DNA from: Asaia bogorensis
Lineage (GTDB): Bacteria; Pseudomonadota; Alphaproteobacteria; Acetobacterales; Acetobacteraceae
Direction of reading: 5' to 3'
Assembly: GCA_945871455.1 (NCBI GenBank)
Contig: CAMBXJ010000025.1
Span: 1-18,263 of the forward strand
Length of the DNA stretch: 18,263 bases
The notes beneath the pieces are model-generated. The model did not search any database. It saw only the letters and a list, made by a program, of their open reading frames with translations, and had not been told where the DNA came from. The translations under genes and the position numbers were made by a program. How positions within the stretch are numbered: position 1 is the first letter of the stretch; every line of letters begins with the position of its first letter. Of this stretch, positions 8,775 to 16,481 are shown piece after piece.

Positions 8775-10745
8775 ATGCCACTCGATCATTCACCGATCCC
8801 AGTCGATCAGGCCCACAAGATGGATGCGCGGGAAAACATCAGCACCAATCCGTCGACCGAACCGACGATCGGTGAGTTGATTGCCCGTCGCTATTCTCGC
8901 CGGGGCACTCTGGCGGGGCTGTTCGCGTCCGCTGTTGGCGCGGGGCTGGCCACGGGCGTGGATACGGCCGAGGCGGCGGGTCCGTCCAGCCTGACATTTC
9001 GGGAAATCGAGCACAGCCTCGACCAGACGCATCACGTCCCCGAAGGCTATGAATTGCAGGTGCTGTTGCGATGGGGCGATCCGGTCGTTGCGGGCGCGCC
9101 GGCGTTCGATCAGAACAACCAGACCGCCGCGGCGCAGGCGATGCAGTTTGGCTACAACAACGACTATCTCGACTTCCAGCCACTGCCCCAAGGGGCATTA
9201 CAGGGGGCATCGCAGGGGGCAAGCGGGTCGGAGCATGGCCTGCTGGTGGTCAACCATGAATACACCAACACCGGATTGATGTTTGCCGGTGTCGGGGCTG
9301 GACGAGCGGCGGCGCTGAAATCGACGAAGGATCAGGCAGAGATCGAGATTGCCGCACACGGGATGTCGGTGGTTGAAATCCGCAAGACCGGTGGGGCATG
9401 GGCGGTGGTTGCGGATGGCAAAATGAACCGCCGGATCACCGGGACCACCCCGATGACGATCTCTGGGCCGGCGGCGGGCCACGCGTTGATGCGCACGAAT
9501 GCCGATCCGACCGGGACGGCGGTGTTGGGGACCCTGAACAACTGCGCCGGCGGCAACACGCCCTGGGGCACGGTCCTGACGGCGGAGGAGAATTTCAACG
9601 CCTATTTCGGGGGCGACTCCTCGAATCTGCCCAACGCGGCGATGTACAAGCGTTATGGCGTGGAAAAGGACTCGGCTTATTCCTGGTCGCGGCATTTTGA
9701 CCGGTTCAACGTCGAGAAGGAGCCGAACGAGCCAAATCGGTTTGGCTGGATCGTCGAGTTCGACCCGTATGACCCCACATCGGTTCCGGTGAAGCGGACG
9801 GCTCTCGGCCGGTTCAAGCATGAAGGCTGCACGCATGCCGTTACCAAGGACGGCCGGGTTGTCTTCTACATGGGCGACGATCAACGCTTCGACTATGTCT
9901 ACAAGTTTGTGACCACTCGCCCATGGAACCCGCGGGACCGCGCCGCCAATCGCGATCTTTTGAACGAAGGCCTGCTCTACGTCGCGCAACTGACCGATGA
10001 CGGGAAGGTGACCTGGCTGGCGTTGGTGCAAGGCCAGGGACCGCTGACCGAGGCGAATGGATTTGCGACCCAGGCCGATGTCCTGATCAATACCCGCAAA
10101 GCGGCCGATCTGCTGAAGGCCACGCCGATGGACCGGCCGGAGGATGTGGAAACCAATCCGGTCAATGGGCGGGTCTATGTCCTTCTGACCAACAATACGT
10201 CACGCTCGGCCGAGCAGGTGGACAAGGCAAATCCGCGGGCGGGCAATGCGCATGGTCATATTATCGAGTTGACCAACAAAGACGGCGATCATGCGGCGCT
10301 GGAAGGGACGTGGTCTCTGTTCCTGGTCGCTGGCAAGCCCGGGGCGGATGCCGGCACCCGCTATCACCGTGCGACGTCGGCGTCGGGCTGGCTGTCCTGC
10401 CCGGACAACTGCGCATTCGACAGCAAGGGCCGCATGCTGATCGCCACGGACGGCGCGCCCGCGGCCGCCGGGATTGCCGATGGCGTGTATCTGACGGACA
10501 CGGACGGGTTCGGCAAGGCGCTGACCAAGCTGATGTTCCAGGCTCCGACCGGGGCGGAGGTGTGCGGGCCGTTGTTGACCGCGGATGATCGCACGCTGTT
10601 CCTGGCGATCCAGCATCCGGGGGAGGACAGGGGTTCGGTGTTCGAAAAGCCATCCACCCGGTGGCCGGATTTCAAGGCGGATATGCCGCCGCGGCCGTCG
10701 GTGGTGGTGATTACCAAGAAGGATGGCGGGGTTATCGGAAGCTGA
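8775..10745 (+). CDS. phoX: PhoX family alkaline phosphatase, Tat-exported
   Basis: A 656-residue PhoX (DUF839) protein. PhoX enzymes are Fe/Ca-dependent periplasmic phosphatases that release phosphate from organic esters. The N-terminus has a Tat motif (SRRGTLAGLF, 41-50) with a likely cleavage after TAEAA near 68. The family blocks HGLLVVNHEYTN, NNCAGGNTPWGTVLTAEENF (around 255-274, including the metal-binding Cys257), GRFKHEGCTHAV, YMGDDQRFDYVYKFV and DNCAFDSKGRMLIATDG follow in order. Three QGAx units (139-150) form an extra loop before EHGLLVV. ATG 8775 has GGGGAT upstream; Met16 is an alternative that would shorten the tail before the Tat motif. The Pho box at 8699-8716 indicates induction under phosphate limitation. 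It stands alone; the CoA-transferase downstream has its own promoter candidate. Confidence 0.93.
   Translation: MPLDHSPIPVDQAHKMDARENISTNPSTEPTIGELIARRYSRRGTLAGLFASAVGAGLATGVDTAEAAGPSSLTFREIEHSLDQTHHVPEGYELQVLLRWGDPVVAGAPAFDQNNQTAAAQAMQFGYNNDYLDFQPLPQGALQGASQGASGSEHGLLVVNHEYTNTGLMFAGVGAGRAAALKSTKDQAEIEIAAHGMSVVEIRKTGGAWAVVADGKMNRRITGTTPMTISGPAAGHALMRTNADPTGTAVLGTLNNCAGGNTPWGTVLTAEENFNAYFGGDSSNLPNAAMYKRYGVEKDSAYSWSRHFDRFNVEKEPNEPNRFGWIVEFDPYDPTSVPVKRTALGRFKHEGCTHAVTKDGRVVFYMGDDQRFDYVYKFVTTRPWNPRDRAANRDLLNEGLLYVAQLTDDGKVTWLALVQGQGPLTEANGFATQADVLINTRKAADLLKATPMDRPEDVETNPVNGRVYVLLTNNTSRSAEQVDKANPRAGNAHGHIIELTNKDGDHAALEGTWSLFLVAGKPGADAGTRYHRATSASGWLSCPDNCAFDSKGRMLIATDGAPAAAGIADGVYLTDTDGFGKALTKLMFQAPTGAEVCGPLLTADDRTLFLAIQHPGEDRGSVFEKPSTRWPDFKADMPPRPSVVVITKKDGGVIGS
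9189..9224 (+). repeat. Three 12-bp in-frame repeats within phoX
   Basis: Units at 9189-9200, 9201-9212 and 9213-9224 encode QGAL, QGAS and QGAS. The shared core is CA(A/G)GGGGCA. The repeats keep the frame and lie between conserved blocks, so they most likely lengthen a surface loop. Confidence 0.85.
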
Positions 10746-10764
10746 AGGGAGCCTGCCCAATCCC

Positions 10765-10793
10765 TTGACGTGCCGCGGTCCTGTGCCATCGTG
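10765..10793 (+). promoter_or_regulatory. Candidate sigma-70-type promoter for the CoA-transferase gene
   Basis: TTGACG (10765-10770), preceded by C as in the alphaproteobacterial CTTGAC consensus, is followed after 17 bases by ATCGTG. The -35 is good and the -10 poor. It begins 20 bases after the phoX stop, and the short inverted repeat AAGGGA/TCCCTT (10745-10766) overlaps the -35. Confidence 0.4.
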
Positions 10794-10843
10794 ATCGTCT
10801 GAAGCGGCGTCGTTCGAGCCCGCGTAACAGAGGAAATCGCACC

Positions 10844-12070
10844 ATGGCAGACCGCAGCACGGAACTCGACTTCCTGGACGGAATCAAGGTCGTCGACTTC
10901 ACTCAGTTCGAGGCCGGGCCATCCTGCACCGAGGCGCTGGCCTGGTTCGGGGCCGAGGTTGTGAAGGTGGAAAACCCCGGGATGGGCGACCCGGGGCGGC
11001 GCCTGCGCAAGGGGCAGCCGGATGACGACCCGTATTACTTTCACATGTTCAATGCGAACAAGAAGTCCATCACCGTCAATCTGAAGTCGCCGAAGGGCCT
11101 CGATTTGGTGAAGGACATGCTGCGCAAGGCCGATGTCTGCGTGGAGAACATGGCCCCGGGCACGATCGAGCGGCTGGGCCTGGGCTATGACGTGGTCAAG
11201 GCGCTGAACCCCGGCATCATCTACTGCCAGGTCAAGGGCTTCGGAGAGGGCAGCCCGTGGGAAAAGAGCCTGGCCTTCGACATGATCGCGCAGGCGGCCG
11301 GCGGCACGATCAGCGTCACCGGTGAAAAGGGGCGGCGTCCGGTCAAACCGGGGCTGTCGCTGGGCGATACCGGCACGGGCATGACGATGGCGATCAGTAT
11401 CCTGGCGGCGCTGCGCAAGCGCGACAAGACGGGGGAGGGGCATCGGCTGCAGGTTGCCATGCAGGATGCCATGCTGCACTACATGCGGACCAATTTCTCC
11501 ACCCAGGCTCGTACGGGCAAGGCGGTCGAGCGTAACGGGGGAAGCCCTGGCGGCAACAATGCACCGTCCGGCCTGTTCCCCTGTGCGCCTGGTGGGATGA
11601 ACGACTGGGTCTATATCATGACCAGCCGCGCCAATCCGGAGCATTGGGTCAGGTTGTGCAAGGCGATGGGGCGGGAGGAGATCACCGACGATCCTCGGTT
11701 TCGCACGCCGGCGGATCGGGCCAAGAACGAAGCGGCCCTGAACGAGATCATCACGGAATGGACGCAGGGCCGGACGAAGCAGGAGGCAATGGCACGGATC
11801 AGCGGTGTCAGCGTGCCGGCGGGCGCGGTGTTCGACACGATGGAGTTGCAGAACGACCCGAGTTTTGTCGAACGCGGAATCATGCAGACGATGCAGCATC
11901 CGATCCATGGTGGGTTCAAGATGCCGGCGTGGCCGGTGCAGGTGGATGGCAAGTCACCCAAGGTGAAGGCGTCGCCGATCCTGGGCGAACATACCGCCGA
12001 TGTTTTGACGGAATGGCTGGGGTTGAGTGCGGCTGACGTCGAGAAACTGAAGGGCGACGGGGTGGTCTAA
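10844..12070 (+). CDS. Class III (CaiB/BaiF, formyl-CoA transferase-like) CoA-transferase
   Basis: A 408-residue CaiB/BaiF CoA-transferase, which moves CoA between carboxylic acids through a covalent Asp-linked intermediate. The opening block IKVVDFTQFEAGPSCTEALAWFGAEVVKVENP (14-45) is the family N-terminus, followed by FHMFNANKKSITVNLKS, ADVCVENMAPGTIERLGLGYD and IYCQVKGFG. The predicted nucleophile is Asp175 in SLGDTGTGM. The second half carries GGNNAPSGLFPC and the C-terminal LGEHTADVL. The start has GAGGAA about nine bases upstream. Substrates cannot be assigned; nearby acyl-CoA dehydrogenases suggest an acid-activation step in catabolism, which is inference. A strong hairpin follows the stop immediately, so it is monocistronic or the last gene of its unit. 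Confidence 0.92.
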   Translation: MADRSTELDFLDGIKVVDFTQFEAGPSCTEALAWFGAEVVKVENPGMGDPGRRLRKGQPDDDPYYFHMFNANKKSITVNLKSPKGLDLVKDMLRKADVCVENMAPGTIERLGLGYDVVKALNPGIIYCQVKGFGEGSPWEKSLAFDMIAQAAGGTISVTGEKGRRPVKPGLSLGDTGTGMTMAISILAALRKRDKTGEGHRLQVAMQDAMLHYMRTNFSTQARTGKAVERNGGSPGGNNAPSGLFPCAPGGMNDWVYIMTSRANPEHWVRLCKAMGREEITDDPRFRTPADRAKNEAALNEIITEWTQGRTKQEAMARISGVSVPAGAVFDTMELQNDPSFVERGIMQTMQHPIHGGFKMPAWPVQVDGKSPKVKASPILGEHTADVLTEWLGLSAADVEKLKGDGVV

Positions 12071-12074
12071 CGCA

Positions 12075-12102
12075 ATCAGCCGGGGGAACACCCCCGGCTG
12101 AT
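12075..12102 (+). terminator. Strong terminator hairpin after the CoA-transferase
   Basis: ATCAGCCGGGGG and CCCCCGGCTGAT form a perfect 12-bp stem with the loop AACA, starting four bases after the stop codon. The following CCGGTCTTAT holds only a few T residues. Confidence 0.85.
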
Positions 12103-12175
12103 CCGGTCTTATCGTGCGTTGGCTTCGGGCGACGGCGATCGCTGGTCGTCCGTCGCGCAGATGCTGCCGCATGGG

Positions 12176-12378
12176 TTATGCCCGGTGGTAATCGTCTCGC
12201 ATGGTCCCGTTGAACCGCCTGCTATTGAGGCAGCATCGCTTGAAACCGACGGCCAGAGCCACAAGGGCATGGATCTTCACGGCCCAGTTTCTCGACTAGT
12301 TCCTTGTCGCCGTGGACGATACGCATACCGCGCTTGACATGCGTTTCTGAGTTAAAATCCCCTCCGACGTTTGCTCAT
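12176..12378 (-). pseudogene. Frameshifted small SEC-C zinc-motif protein gene
   Basis: On the minus strand one frame reads [20 protein letters not shown] followed by [14 protein letters not shown]. This is the SEC-C zinc-binding motif (CPCGSGRRF, normally followed by CC) as found at the SecA C-terminus and in small stand-alone proteins. The frame then ends in a TAG, but skipping one base at about 12236 restores [19 protein letters not shown] and a TAA at 12176. At the other end ATG 12378 reads MSKRRR and needs removal of one G in a GGGG run to join [11 protein letters not shown]. The restored protein would have 66 residues. Two independent frame breaks argue for decay rather than one sequencing error. 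Alternatively a short product from ATG 12326 ([10 protein letters not shown]..., ending MLPQ) could still be made. The first Cys pair is present; the second lies beyond the break. Confidence 0.75.
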
Positions 12379-12382
12379 TGGC

Positions 12383-12421
12383 TCAAAAGCAGAAGCTCGG
12401 TTCGAGATGGTTCTTGCCCAT
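12383..12421 (-). other. 12-codon frame behind a near-perfect ribosome binding site
   Basis: AAAGGAGG (12434-12427) lies five bases before ATG 12421, the best Shine-Dalgarno in the window, yet the frame is only MGKNHLEPSFCF and stops at 12383. ATG 12378, opening the SEC-C remnant, comes four bases after that stop. This is either the original start of the SEC-C gene, separated from it by further frame breaks, or a leader peptide. I favour decay. Confidence 0.4.
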
Positions 12422-12439
12422 TGCAACCTCCTTTGTAAC

Positions 12440-12455
12440 CCGGTCCACGGACCGG
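12440..12455 (-). promoter_or_regulatory. Dyad at the predicted transcription start
   Basis: CCGGTCC and GGACCGG are perfect 7-base arms separated by two bases. The dyad starts seven bases downstream of the -10 hexamer, so it would cover the transcription start and early leader. It could be a repressor site or a 5'-end RNA hairpin. Confidence 0.45.
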
Positions 12456-12461
12456 AGCCGC

Positions 12462-12490
12462 ATCATAGTCGGTCGCAAGCGGATGTCCAA
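12462..12490 (-). promoter_or_regulatory. Sigma-70-type promoter reading into the SEC-C remnant
   Basis: On the minus strand TTGGAC (12490-12485), a 17-base spacer and TATGAT (12467-12462): five of six matches at both hexamers, allowing for the alphaproteobacterial -35, with ideal spacing. It is the best promoter match in the window. Confidence 0.65.
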
Positions 12491-12526
12491 TTGCCTGAAA
12501 GTGCTTTGATCATAACGACCGCGTGC

Positions 12527-12543
12527 ACTGAAGAGCGTTCAGT
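12527..12543 (-). terminator. Small hairpin at the end of the HAD gene
   Basis: ACTGAA and TTCAGT form a perfect 6-bp stem with a 5-base loop, overlapping the last base of the HAD stop codon. It is short and without a T-run; terminator function is tentative. Confidence 0.35.
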
Positions 12544-13226
12544 CAGATGTCGCCGGCCTGGGGCACTTTAGCAAACCCGACGACCAGCCCAATCACCCCA
12601 TCCGGCGTTCCCGCAACCGCGTCGGCCCCGGCGGCGGACAATTCCTCGGCCCCGCCATAGCCCCACAGCACGCCGATGGACCGCAGCCCATTGGCCTTTG
12701 CCGCATGGATATCGTGCAACCGGTCGCCGACCATGATCGGTCCGCCGACGGAAAGACCTTCGGCGGTCATGATATGAGCCAGGAGGTCTTGCTTGTCGTC
12801 CAACCCGCCGCCGGGCAGCGCGCCATACACGCCACCGACAAAGCCGCGCAGGTTCAGATGGTCGATCACCCGATCCGCGAAATCCCGCCGCTTCGACGTG
12901 GCAACGAACATCGCCGCACCCGCATCGGCCAACCCGGCCAGCATGTCCAACACGCCCGGAAAGACCGAGCAATCGTAAAGCCCGATCGCCGAATAGCGCG
13001 CCCGGTAGATTTCGACCGCACGATCCACCCGATCGTCACCATACAGCGATAGCAACCGCTGTATGGACACCGCGATGGGCGGCCCGACCGCCCAGGTCAG
13101 GTCCCCGGCAGCTTCGGGATCGTGGCCCATTTCCCCCAGGGTAAACCGGAAACTCGCCGCAATCCCCGGGCGGGAATCCGACAGGGTGCCATCCAGGTCG
13201 AGCAGGATGGTCGGGCCATCCGCCAT
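12543..13226 (-). CDS. HAD-superfamily phosphatase, phosphoglycolate phosphatase-like
   Basis: A 227-residue HAD hydrolase with all four motifs: DLDGTL (D10 nucleophile, D12 acid/base), T110-S111 in VATSKR, K145 in DDKQDLL, and GDRLHD (D168, D172) in VGDRLHDIHAAKANG. The helical cap between residues 18 and 85 and the GVLWGYG segment place it in the Gph/PGPase-like group, which removes phosphate from small metabolites such as 2-phosphoglycolate. Substrate is not certain. The ATG lies six bases beyond the stop of the small ACAD subunit and has no ribosome site of its own, so it is probably translationally coupled and the last gene of the ACAD unit. Direct involvement in acyl-CoA oxidation is not implied. 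Confidence 0.88.
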   Translation of the reverse strand: MADGPTILLDLDGTLSDSRPGIAASFRFTLGEMGHDPEAAGDLTWAVGPPIAVSIQRLLSLYGDDRVDRAVEIYRARYSAIGLYDCSVFPGVLDMLAGLADAGAAMFVATSKRRDFADRVIDHLNLRGFVGGVYGALPGGGLDDKQDLLAHIMTAEGLSVGGPIMVGDRLHDIHAAKANGLRSIGVLWGYGGAEELSAAGADAVAGTPDGVIGLVVGFAKVPQAGDI

Positions 13227-13232
13227 GCCGGG

Positions 13233-14381
13233 TCAGGCCGCCTTGCCGAACAGACCGCCCAGACGGGCGAGGCTCGCCAGATGGGCATCGGCGTCGCCGT
13301 AGAGTTGATCGATCACCGTCATGCGCTTGAAGGAATGGCCGACCGAATATTCCATGGTCATGCCGATCCCGCCATGGATCTGTACCGCTTCCTGTCCGAT
13401 ATGGCGTCCCGACTTGCCGATCTGGATTTTCGCGGCGGCAATCGCGCGTCTGCGCTCGATCGGATTTTCATCGGCGGCCATGACGGCGGCAAACATCGCC
13501 ATGCTGCGCGCCTGCTCCAACCCCACCAGCATGTCCACCGACCGGTGCTGCAACACCTGGAACGACCCGATGGTGCGGCCGAACTGCTTGCGGGTCTTCA
13601 TGTAGTCCAACGTCGTGTCGTGCATCACCTGCATGGTGCCAACTGCTTCGGCGCAGAGCGCGGCGATCGCCTCATCGACCACGTGTTCGATGGCCGGCAA
13701 CGCGTTCTCGCTGAGTACGCCGTCACCGCCGACCCGCACGCCGGACAGGGTGATTTCCGCCGCCCGCAACCCAGCCTGGGTCGGATAGCCGCGCCGGCTG
13801 AACCCCGGGCTCGCCGCATCCACGAGGAACAGGCCCACGCCGTCCCGGTCGCGTTGAGCGCCGGCAATCCGCGCCGTCACCAACACCTGGTCGGCGCAAT
13901 CGCCGTGCAGCACGACACTCTTGGCGCCGTCGAGCACATAGGACGAACCATCCTTGCGTGCCGTGGTCGAAACATCGCCCAGATCGTAACGGGAATGCCG
14001 TTCCACATGCGCAAACGCCAGCTTCAGCTTGCCCGCGGTGATCCGCGGCACCAGCGCGCCTCGCAAGGCATCGCTGCCGGATCGGCGCAGCAGCCCGCCG
14101 GCCAGGATCACGGTCGCGAAATAGGGTTCCAGGATCAGGCCGCGGCCGAAGGCTTCCATGACGATCATGGTTTCAACCGGGCCGCCACCGAAGCCGCCCA
14201 GGGTTTCCTCGAACGGCAGTCCCAGCAGGCCCATTTCGGCGTATTCGCCCCAGAGCTTCTCGCTCCAGCCGCTGGTTTCGGTTTGGTATTGCTTGCGTTG
14301 CGCGAACTGATACTTGTCGGCGATCAGGCGATCGACGCTGTCCTTCAGCAGGCGTTGTTCTTCAGTCAGATCGAAGTCCAT
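13233..14381 (-). CDS. Acyl-CoA dehydrogenase, small subunit (pimeloyl-CoA dehydrogenase type)
   Basis: A 382-residue acyl-CoA dehydrogenase. It begins MDFDLTEEQRLLKDSVDRLI and keeps the C-terminal FAD-contact motifs RKQFG (264-268), QVLQH (275-279) and HGGIGMT (336-342). The usual YEGT block is replaced by YGDADAHL (361-368). The N-terminal half is less conserved: the FAD/substrate loop that reads GFSEPGSGSD in the large subunit is AHVERHSRYD here. This pattern is typical of proteins annotated as the pimeloyl-CoA dehydrogenase small subunit (PimD), which pair with a large PimC-type subunit, encoded just upstream at 14565-15761. Substrate could be a dicarboxyl-CoA, an aromatic-acid degradation intermediate or a sterol side chain. 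HAD follows after six bases. Confidence 0.88.
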   Translation of the reverse strand: MDFDLTEEQRLLKDSVDRLIADKYQFAQRKQYQTETSGWSEKLWGEYAEMGLLGLPFEETLGGFGGGPVETMIVMEAFGRGLILEPYFATVILAGGLLRRSGSDALRGALVPRITAGKLKLAFAHVERHSRYDLGDVSTTARKDGSSYVLDGAKSVVLHGDCADQVLVTARIAGAQRDRDGVGLFLVDAASPGFSRRGYPTQAGLRAAEITLSGVRVGGDGVLSENALPAIEHVVDEAIAALCAEAVGTMQVMHDTTLDYMKTRKQFGRTIGSFQVLQHRSVDMLVGLEQARSMAMFAAVMAADENPIERRRAIAAAKIQIGKSGRHIGQEAVQIHGGIGMTMEYSVGHSFKRMTVIDQLYGDADAHLASLARLGGLFGKAA

Positions 14382-14395
14382 GCGGATAACCCTTT

Positions 14396-14511
14396 CAGAG
14401 CGCGATCACGCCGAGCGGAACGTAACGGCGTGTGAATCGCGCGACCCAATCAACAGAGCGCGATCACGCCGAGCGGAACGTAACGGCGTGTGAATCGCGC
14501 GACCCTATCAA
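14396..14511. repeat. 58-bp perfect tandem duplication of a palindromic element
   Basis: Copies at 14396-14453 and 14454-14511 differ at a single base (A versus T near the end). Each contains GCGCGATCACGCC and GGCGTG-TGA-ATCGCGC, which pair as a 13-bp stem with a 3-base bulge around a 14-base loop holding GAGCGGAACGT. The tandem pair lies between the two ACAD subunit genes and is related to the copy at 8591. Confidence 0.95.
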
Positions 14512-14514
14512 CAT

Positions 14515-14560
14515 CCGGAACGGTTTTGCCACTTTCAGTCATGACAAAAAACCGTTCTGG
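14515..14560. repeat. Inverted repeat after the large ACAD subunit
   Basis: CCGGAACGGTTTT (14515-14527) pairs with AAAACCGTTCTGG (14548-14560), 13 positions including one G-T pair, around 20 bases. The right arm is four bases from the large-subunit stop. Read on the minus strand the T-run is in the first arm, so it is not a classical terminator; it may be an attenuating or processing structure within the operon. Confidence 0.65.
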
Positions 14561-14564
14561 CCGG

Positions 14565-15761
14565 TCAGAGACCCAGAATCGCCTTGGAGATGATGTTGCG
14601 CTGGATCTCGTTCGATCCGCCGTAGATCGACACTTTGCGGTAGTTGAAATACATCGGCGCCGCCTCGCTTGCGTAGTCCGGCCCGATCCCCGGCTCATTC
14701 CGGCCGTCGAAATCGCGCTGATACGGCATCGCGTAGGGGCCAACGACCTCCATCAGCAGTTCCGTCAATTGCTGCTGGATGACAGACCCTTTCAGCTTCA
14801 GGATCGACGACGCGGGATTCTGTTTGCCTTTCTCCATCTTCCGTTCATCGGCGACGACGCGAAGCTGGGTCATTTCCAGCGCCTTCAGCTCCACCTCGAT
14901 GGATGCGAGCTTCTCCTGGAAGCGCTGATCCGCGATCAACGGGCGCCCGCCGGACATTTCCAGCGCCGCCAGTTCCTTGATGCGCGCGACCTTGGCCTTG
15001 GACATGCCGACACGGGCGATGCCGGTGCGTTCGTTGCCCAGCAGGAACTTCGCGTAATCCCAGCCCTTGTTTTCCTGGCCCACCAGGTTTTCCGCCGGCA
15101 CTTCGACATTGTCGAAGAACACCTCGTTCACTTCCCGGCCGCCATCGATGGTGATGATGGGACGCACGGTGATCCCCGGCGTTTTCATGTCGATCAGCAG
15201 GAACGAAATCCCCTCCTGCTGCTTGGCGGCCGTGTCGGTGCGCACCAGGCAGAAGATCCAATCGCCATACTGGGCCAACGTGGTCCAGATCTTCTGGCCA
15301 TTCACCACATACTTGTCGCCCTTCCGCTCGGCCCGCGTGCGCAGCGACGCGAGGTCGGACCCGGAGCCGGGTTCGGAGAAGCCCTGGCACCAGAAGATTT
15401 CGGCGCTGGCGGTGGCGGGCAGGAAGCGGGCTTTCTGTTCCTCGCTGCCGAATTGCGCGATGACCGGCCCGACCATGGACACGTTGAAGGCGATCGGGGT
15501 CGGTGCGTGGGCCAACTGCATTTCGTCCTGATACAGATAGACCTGCACCGGTGACCAATCCTTGCCGCCCCAGGCCACGGGCCAGTTCACCGTGGCCCAG
15601 CCGTGCTGGTTCATGATGCGTTGGCTGGTGACCATGTCGTCCTTGGTCAGGCCCTCCCCCTCGACCACCTTGGCGCGGATGCTCTCGGGGATCTGCGTGC
15701 GGAAGAAGCGGCGCGCTTCGTCGCGGAAGGCCAGTTCCTCATCGGTGAAACTCAGGTCCAT
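14565..15761 (-). CDS. Acyl-CoA dehydrogenase, large subunit (pimeloyl-CoA dehydrogenase type)
   Basis: A 398-residue acyl-CoA dehydrogenase with the N-terminal MDLSFTDEELAFRDEARRF, the FAD loop CQGFSEPGSGSDL (125-137), GQKIWTTLAQYGDW (155-168), and IYGGSNEIQRN (379-389). Glu244 in LLGNERTG sits where isovaleryl-CoA dehydrogenase and related enzymes carry the helix-G catalytic base; the YEG glutamate is replaced by Gly. RxQFG and HGGxG, kept in the small subunit, are absent. The set matches proteins annotated as the pimeloyl-CoA dehydrogenase large subunit. ATG 15761 has GGGAGGA six bases upstream; longer in-frame readings run across msrA and are spurious. It precedes the small subunit, separated by 183 bases of repeats, and follows msrA by 56 bases. 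Confidence 0.92.
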   Translation of the reverse strand: MDLSFTDEELAFRDEARRFFRTQIPESIRAKVVEGEGLTKDDMVTSQRIMNQHGWATVNWPVAWGGKDWSPVQVYLYQDEMQLAHAPTPIAFNVSMVGPVIAQFGSEEQKARFLPATASAEIFWCQGFSEPGSGSDLASLRTRAERKGDKYVVNGQKIWTTLAQYGDWIFCLVRTDTAAKQQEGISFLLIDMKTPGITVRPIITIDGGREVNEVFFDNVEVPAENLVGQENKGWDYAKFLLGNERTGIARVGMSKAKVARIKELAALEMSGGRPLIADQRFQEKLASIEVELKALEMTQLRVVADERKMEKGKQNPASSILKLKGSVIQQQLTELLMEVVGPYAMPYQRDFDGRNEPGIGPDYASEAAPMYFNYRKVSIYGGSNEIQRNIISKAILGL

Positions 15762-15817
15762 GTCATGTCCTCCCAGGACTGAAACCAGGCGTGATACGCG
15801 CCCAGGGTTGGTTTGGA

Positions 15818-16357
<540 letters not shown>

Positions 16358-16383
16358 GTCCCAATCTCCTTTGCGTTTGGGCG

Positions 16384-16389
16384 ATCATA
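16384..16389 (-). promoter_or_regulatory. Candidate -10 element of msrA
   Basis: TATGAT on the minus strand, 27 bases before the msrA ATG, with TTACCG 16 bases upstream as a weak -35. The -35 overlaps an imperfect dyad (GCCGG/CCGGC with inner GGT/ACC, 16401-16422) that lies in the msrA/Fe-ADH spacer and may be an operator. Confidence 0.4.
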
Positions 16390-16481
16390 TAGCGAGTTTT
16401 GCCGGCGGTAACACCTACCGGCGCGGTTTCTTTCCCCTTCCCGGTTGCCGGGCTAGTCTGGCGCCCAGGGAGGACCGAACC

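Larger units (their letters stand above)
12103..12542. other. Gene-poor stretch with a decayed minus-strand gene
   Basis: No intact gene is seen on either strand. The minus strand holds, in transcription order, a promoter (12490-12462), a dyad (12455-12440), a strong ribosome site (12434-12427), a 12-codon frame (12421-12383) and a frameshifted SEC-C gene (12378-12176). Positions 12103-12175 contain nothing I can assign. Confidence 0.6.

Noticed and set aside
10364..11908. 514-codon minus-strand frame across phoX and the CoA-transferase
   Set aside because: Shadow frame spanning two well-supported plus-strand genes and the promoter between them.
12119..12337. 72-codon plus-strand frame after the CoA-transferase
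   Set aside because: It lies antisense to the SEC-C remnant, has no ribosome site and resembles nothing known.
13122..14435. 437-codon plus-strand frame opposite the ACAD small subunit
   Set aside because: Antisense shadow; it runs across the HAD/ACAD junction and has no recognisable domain.
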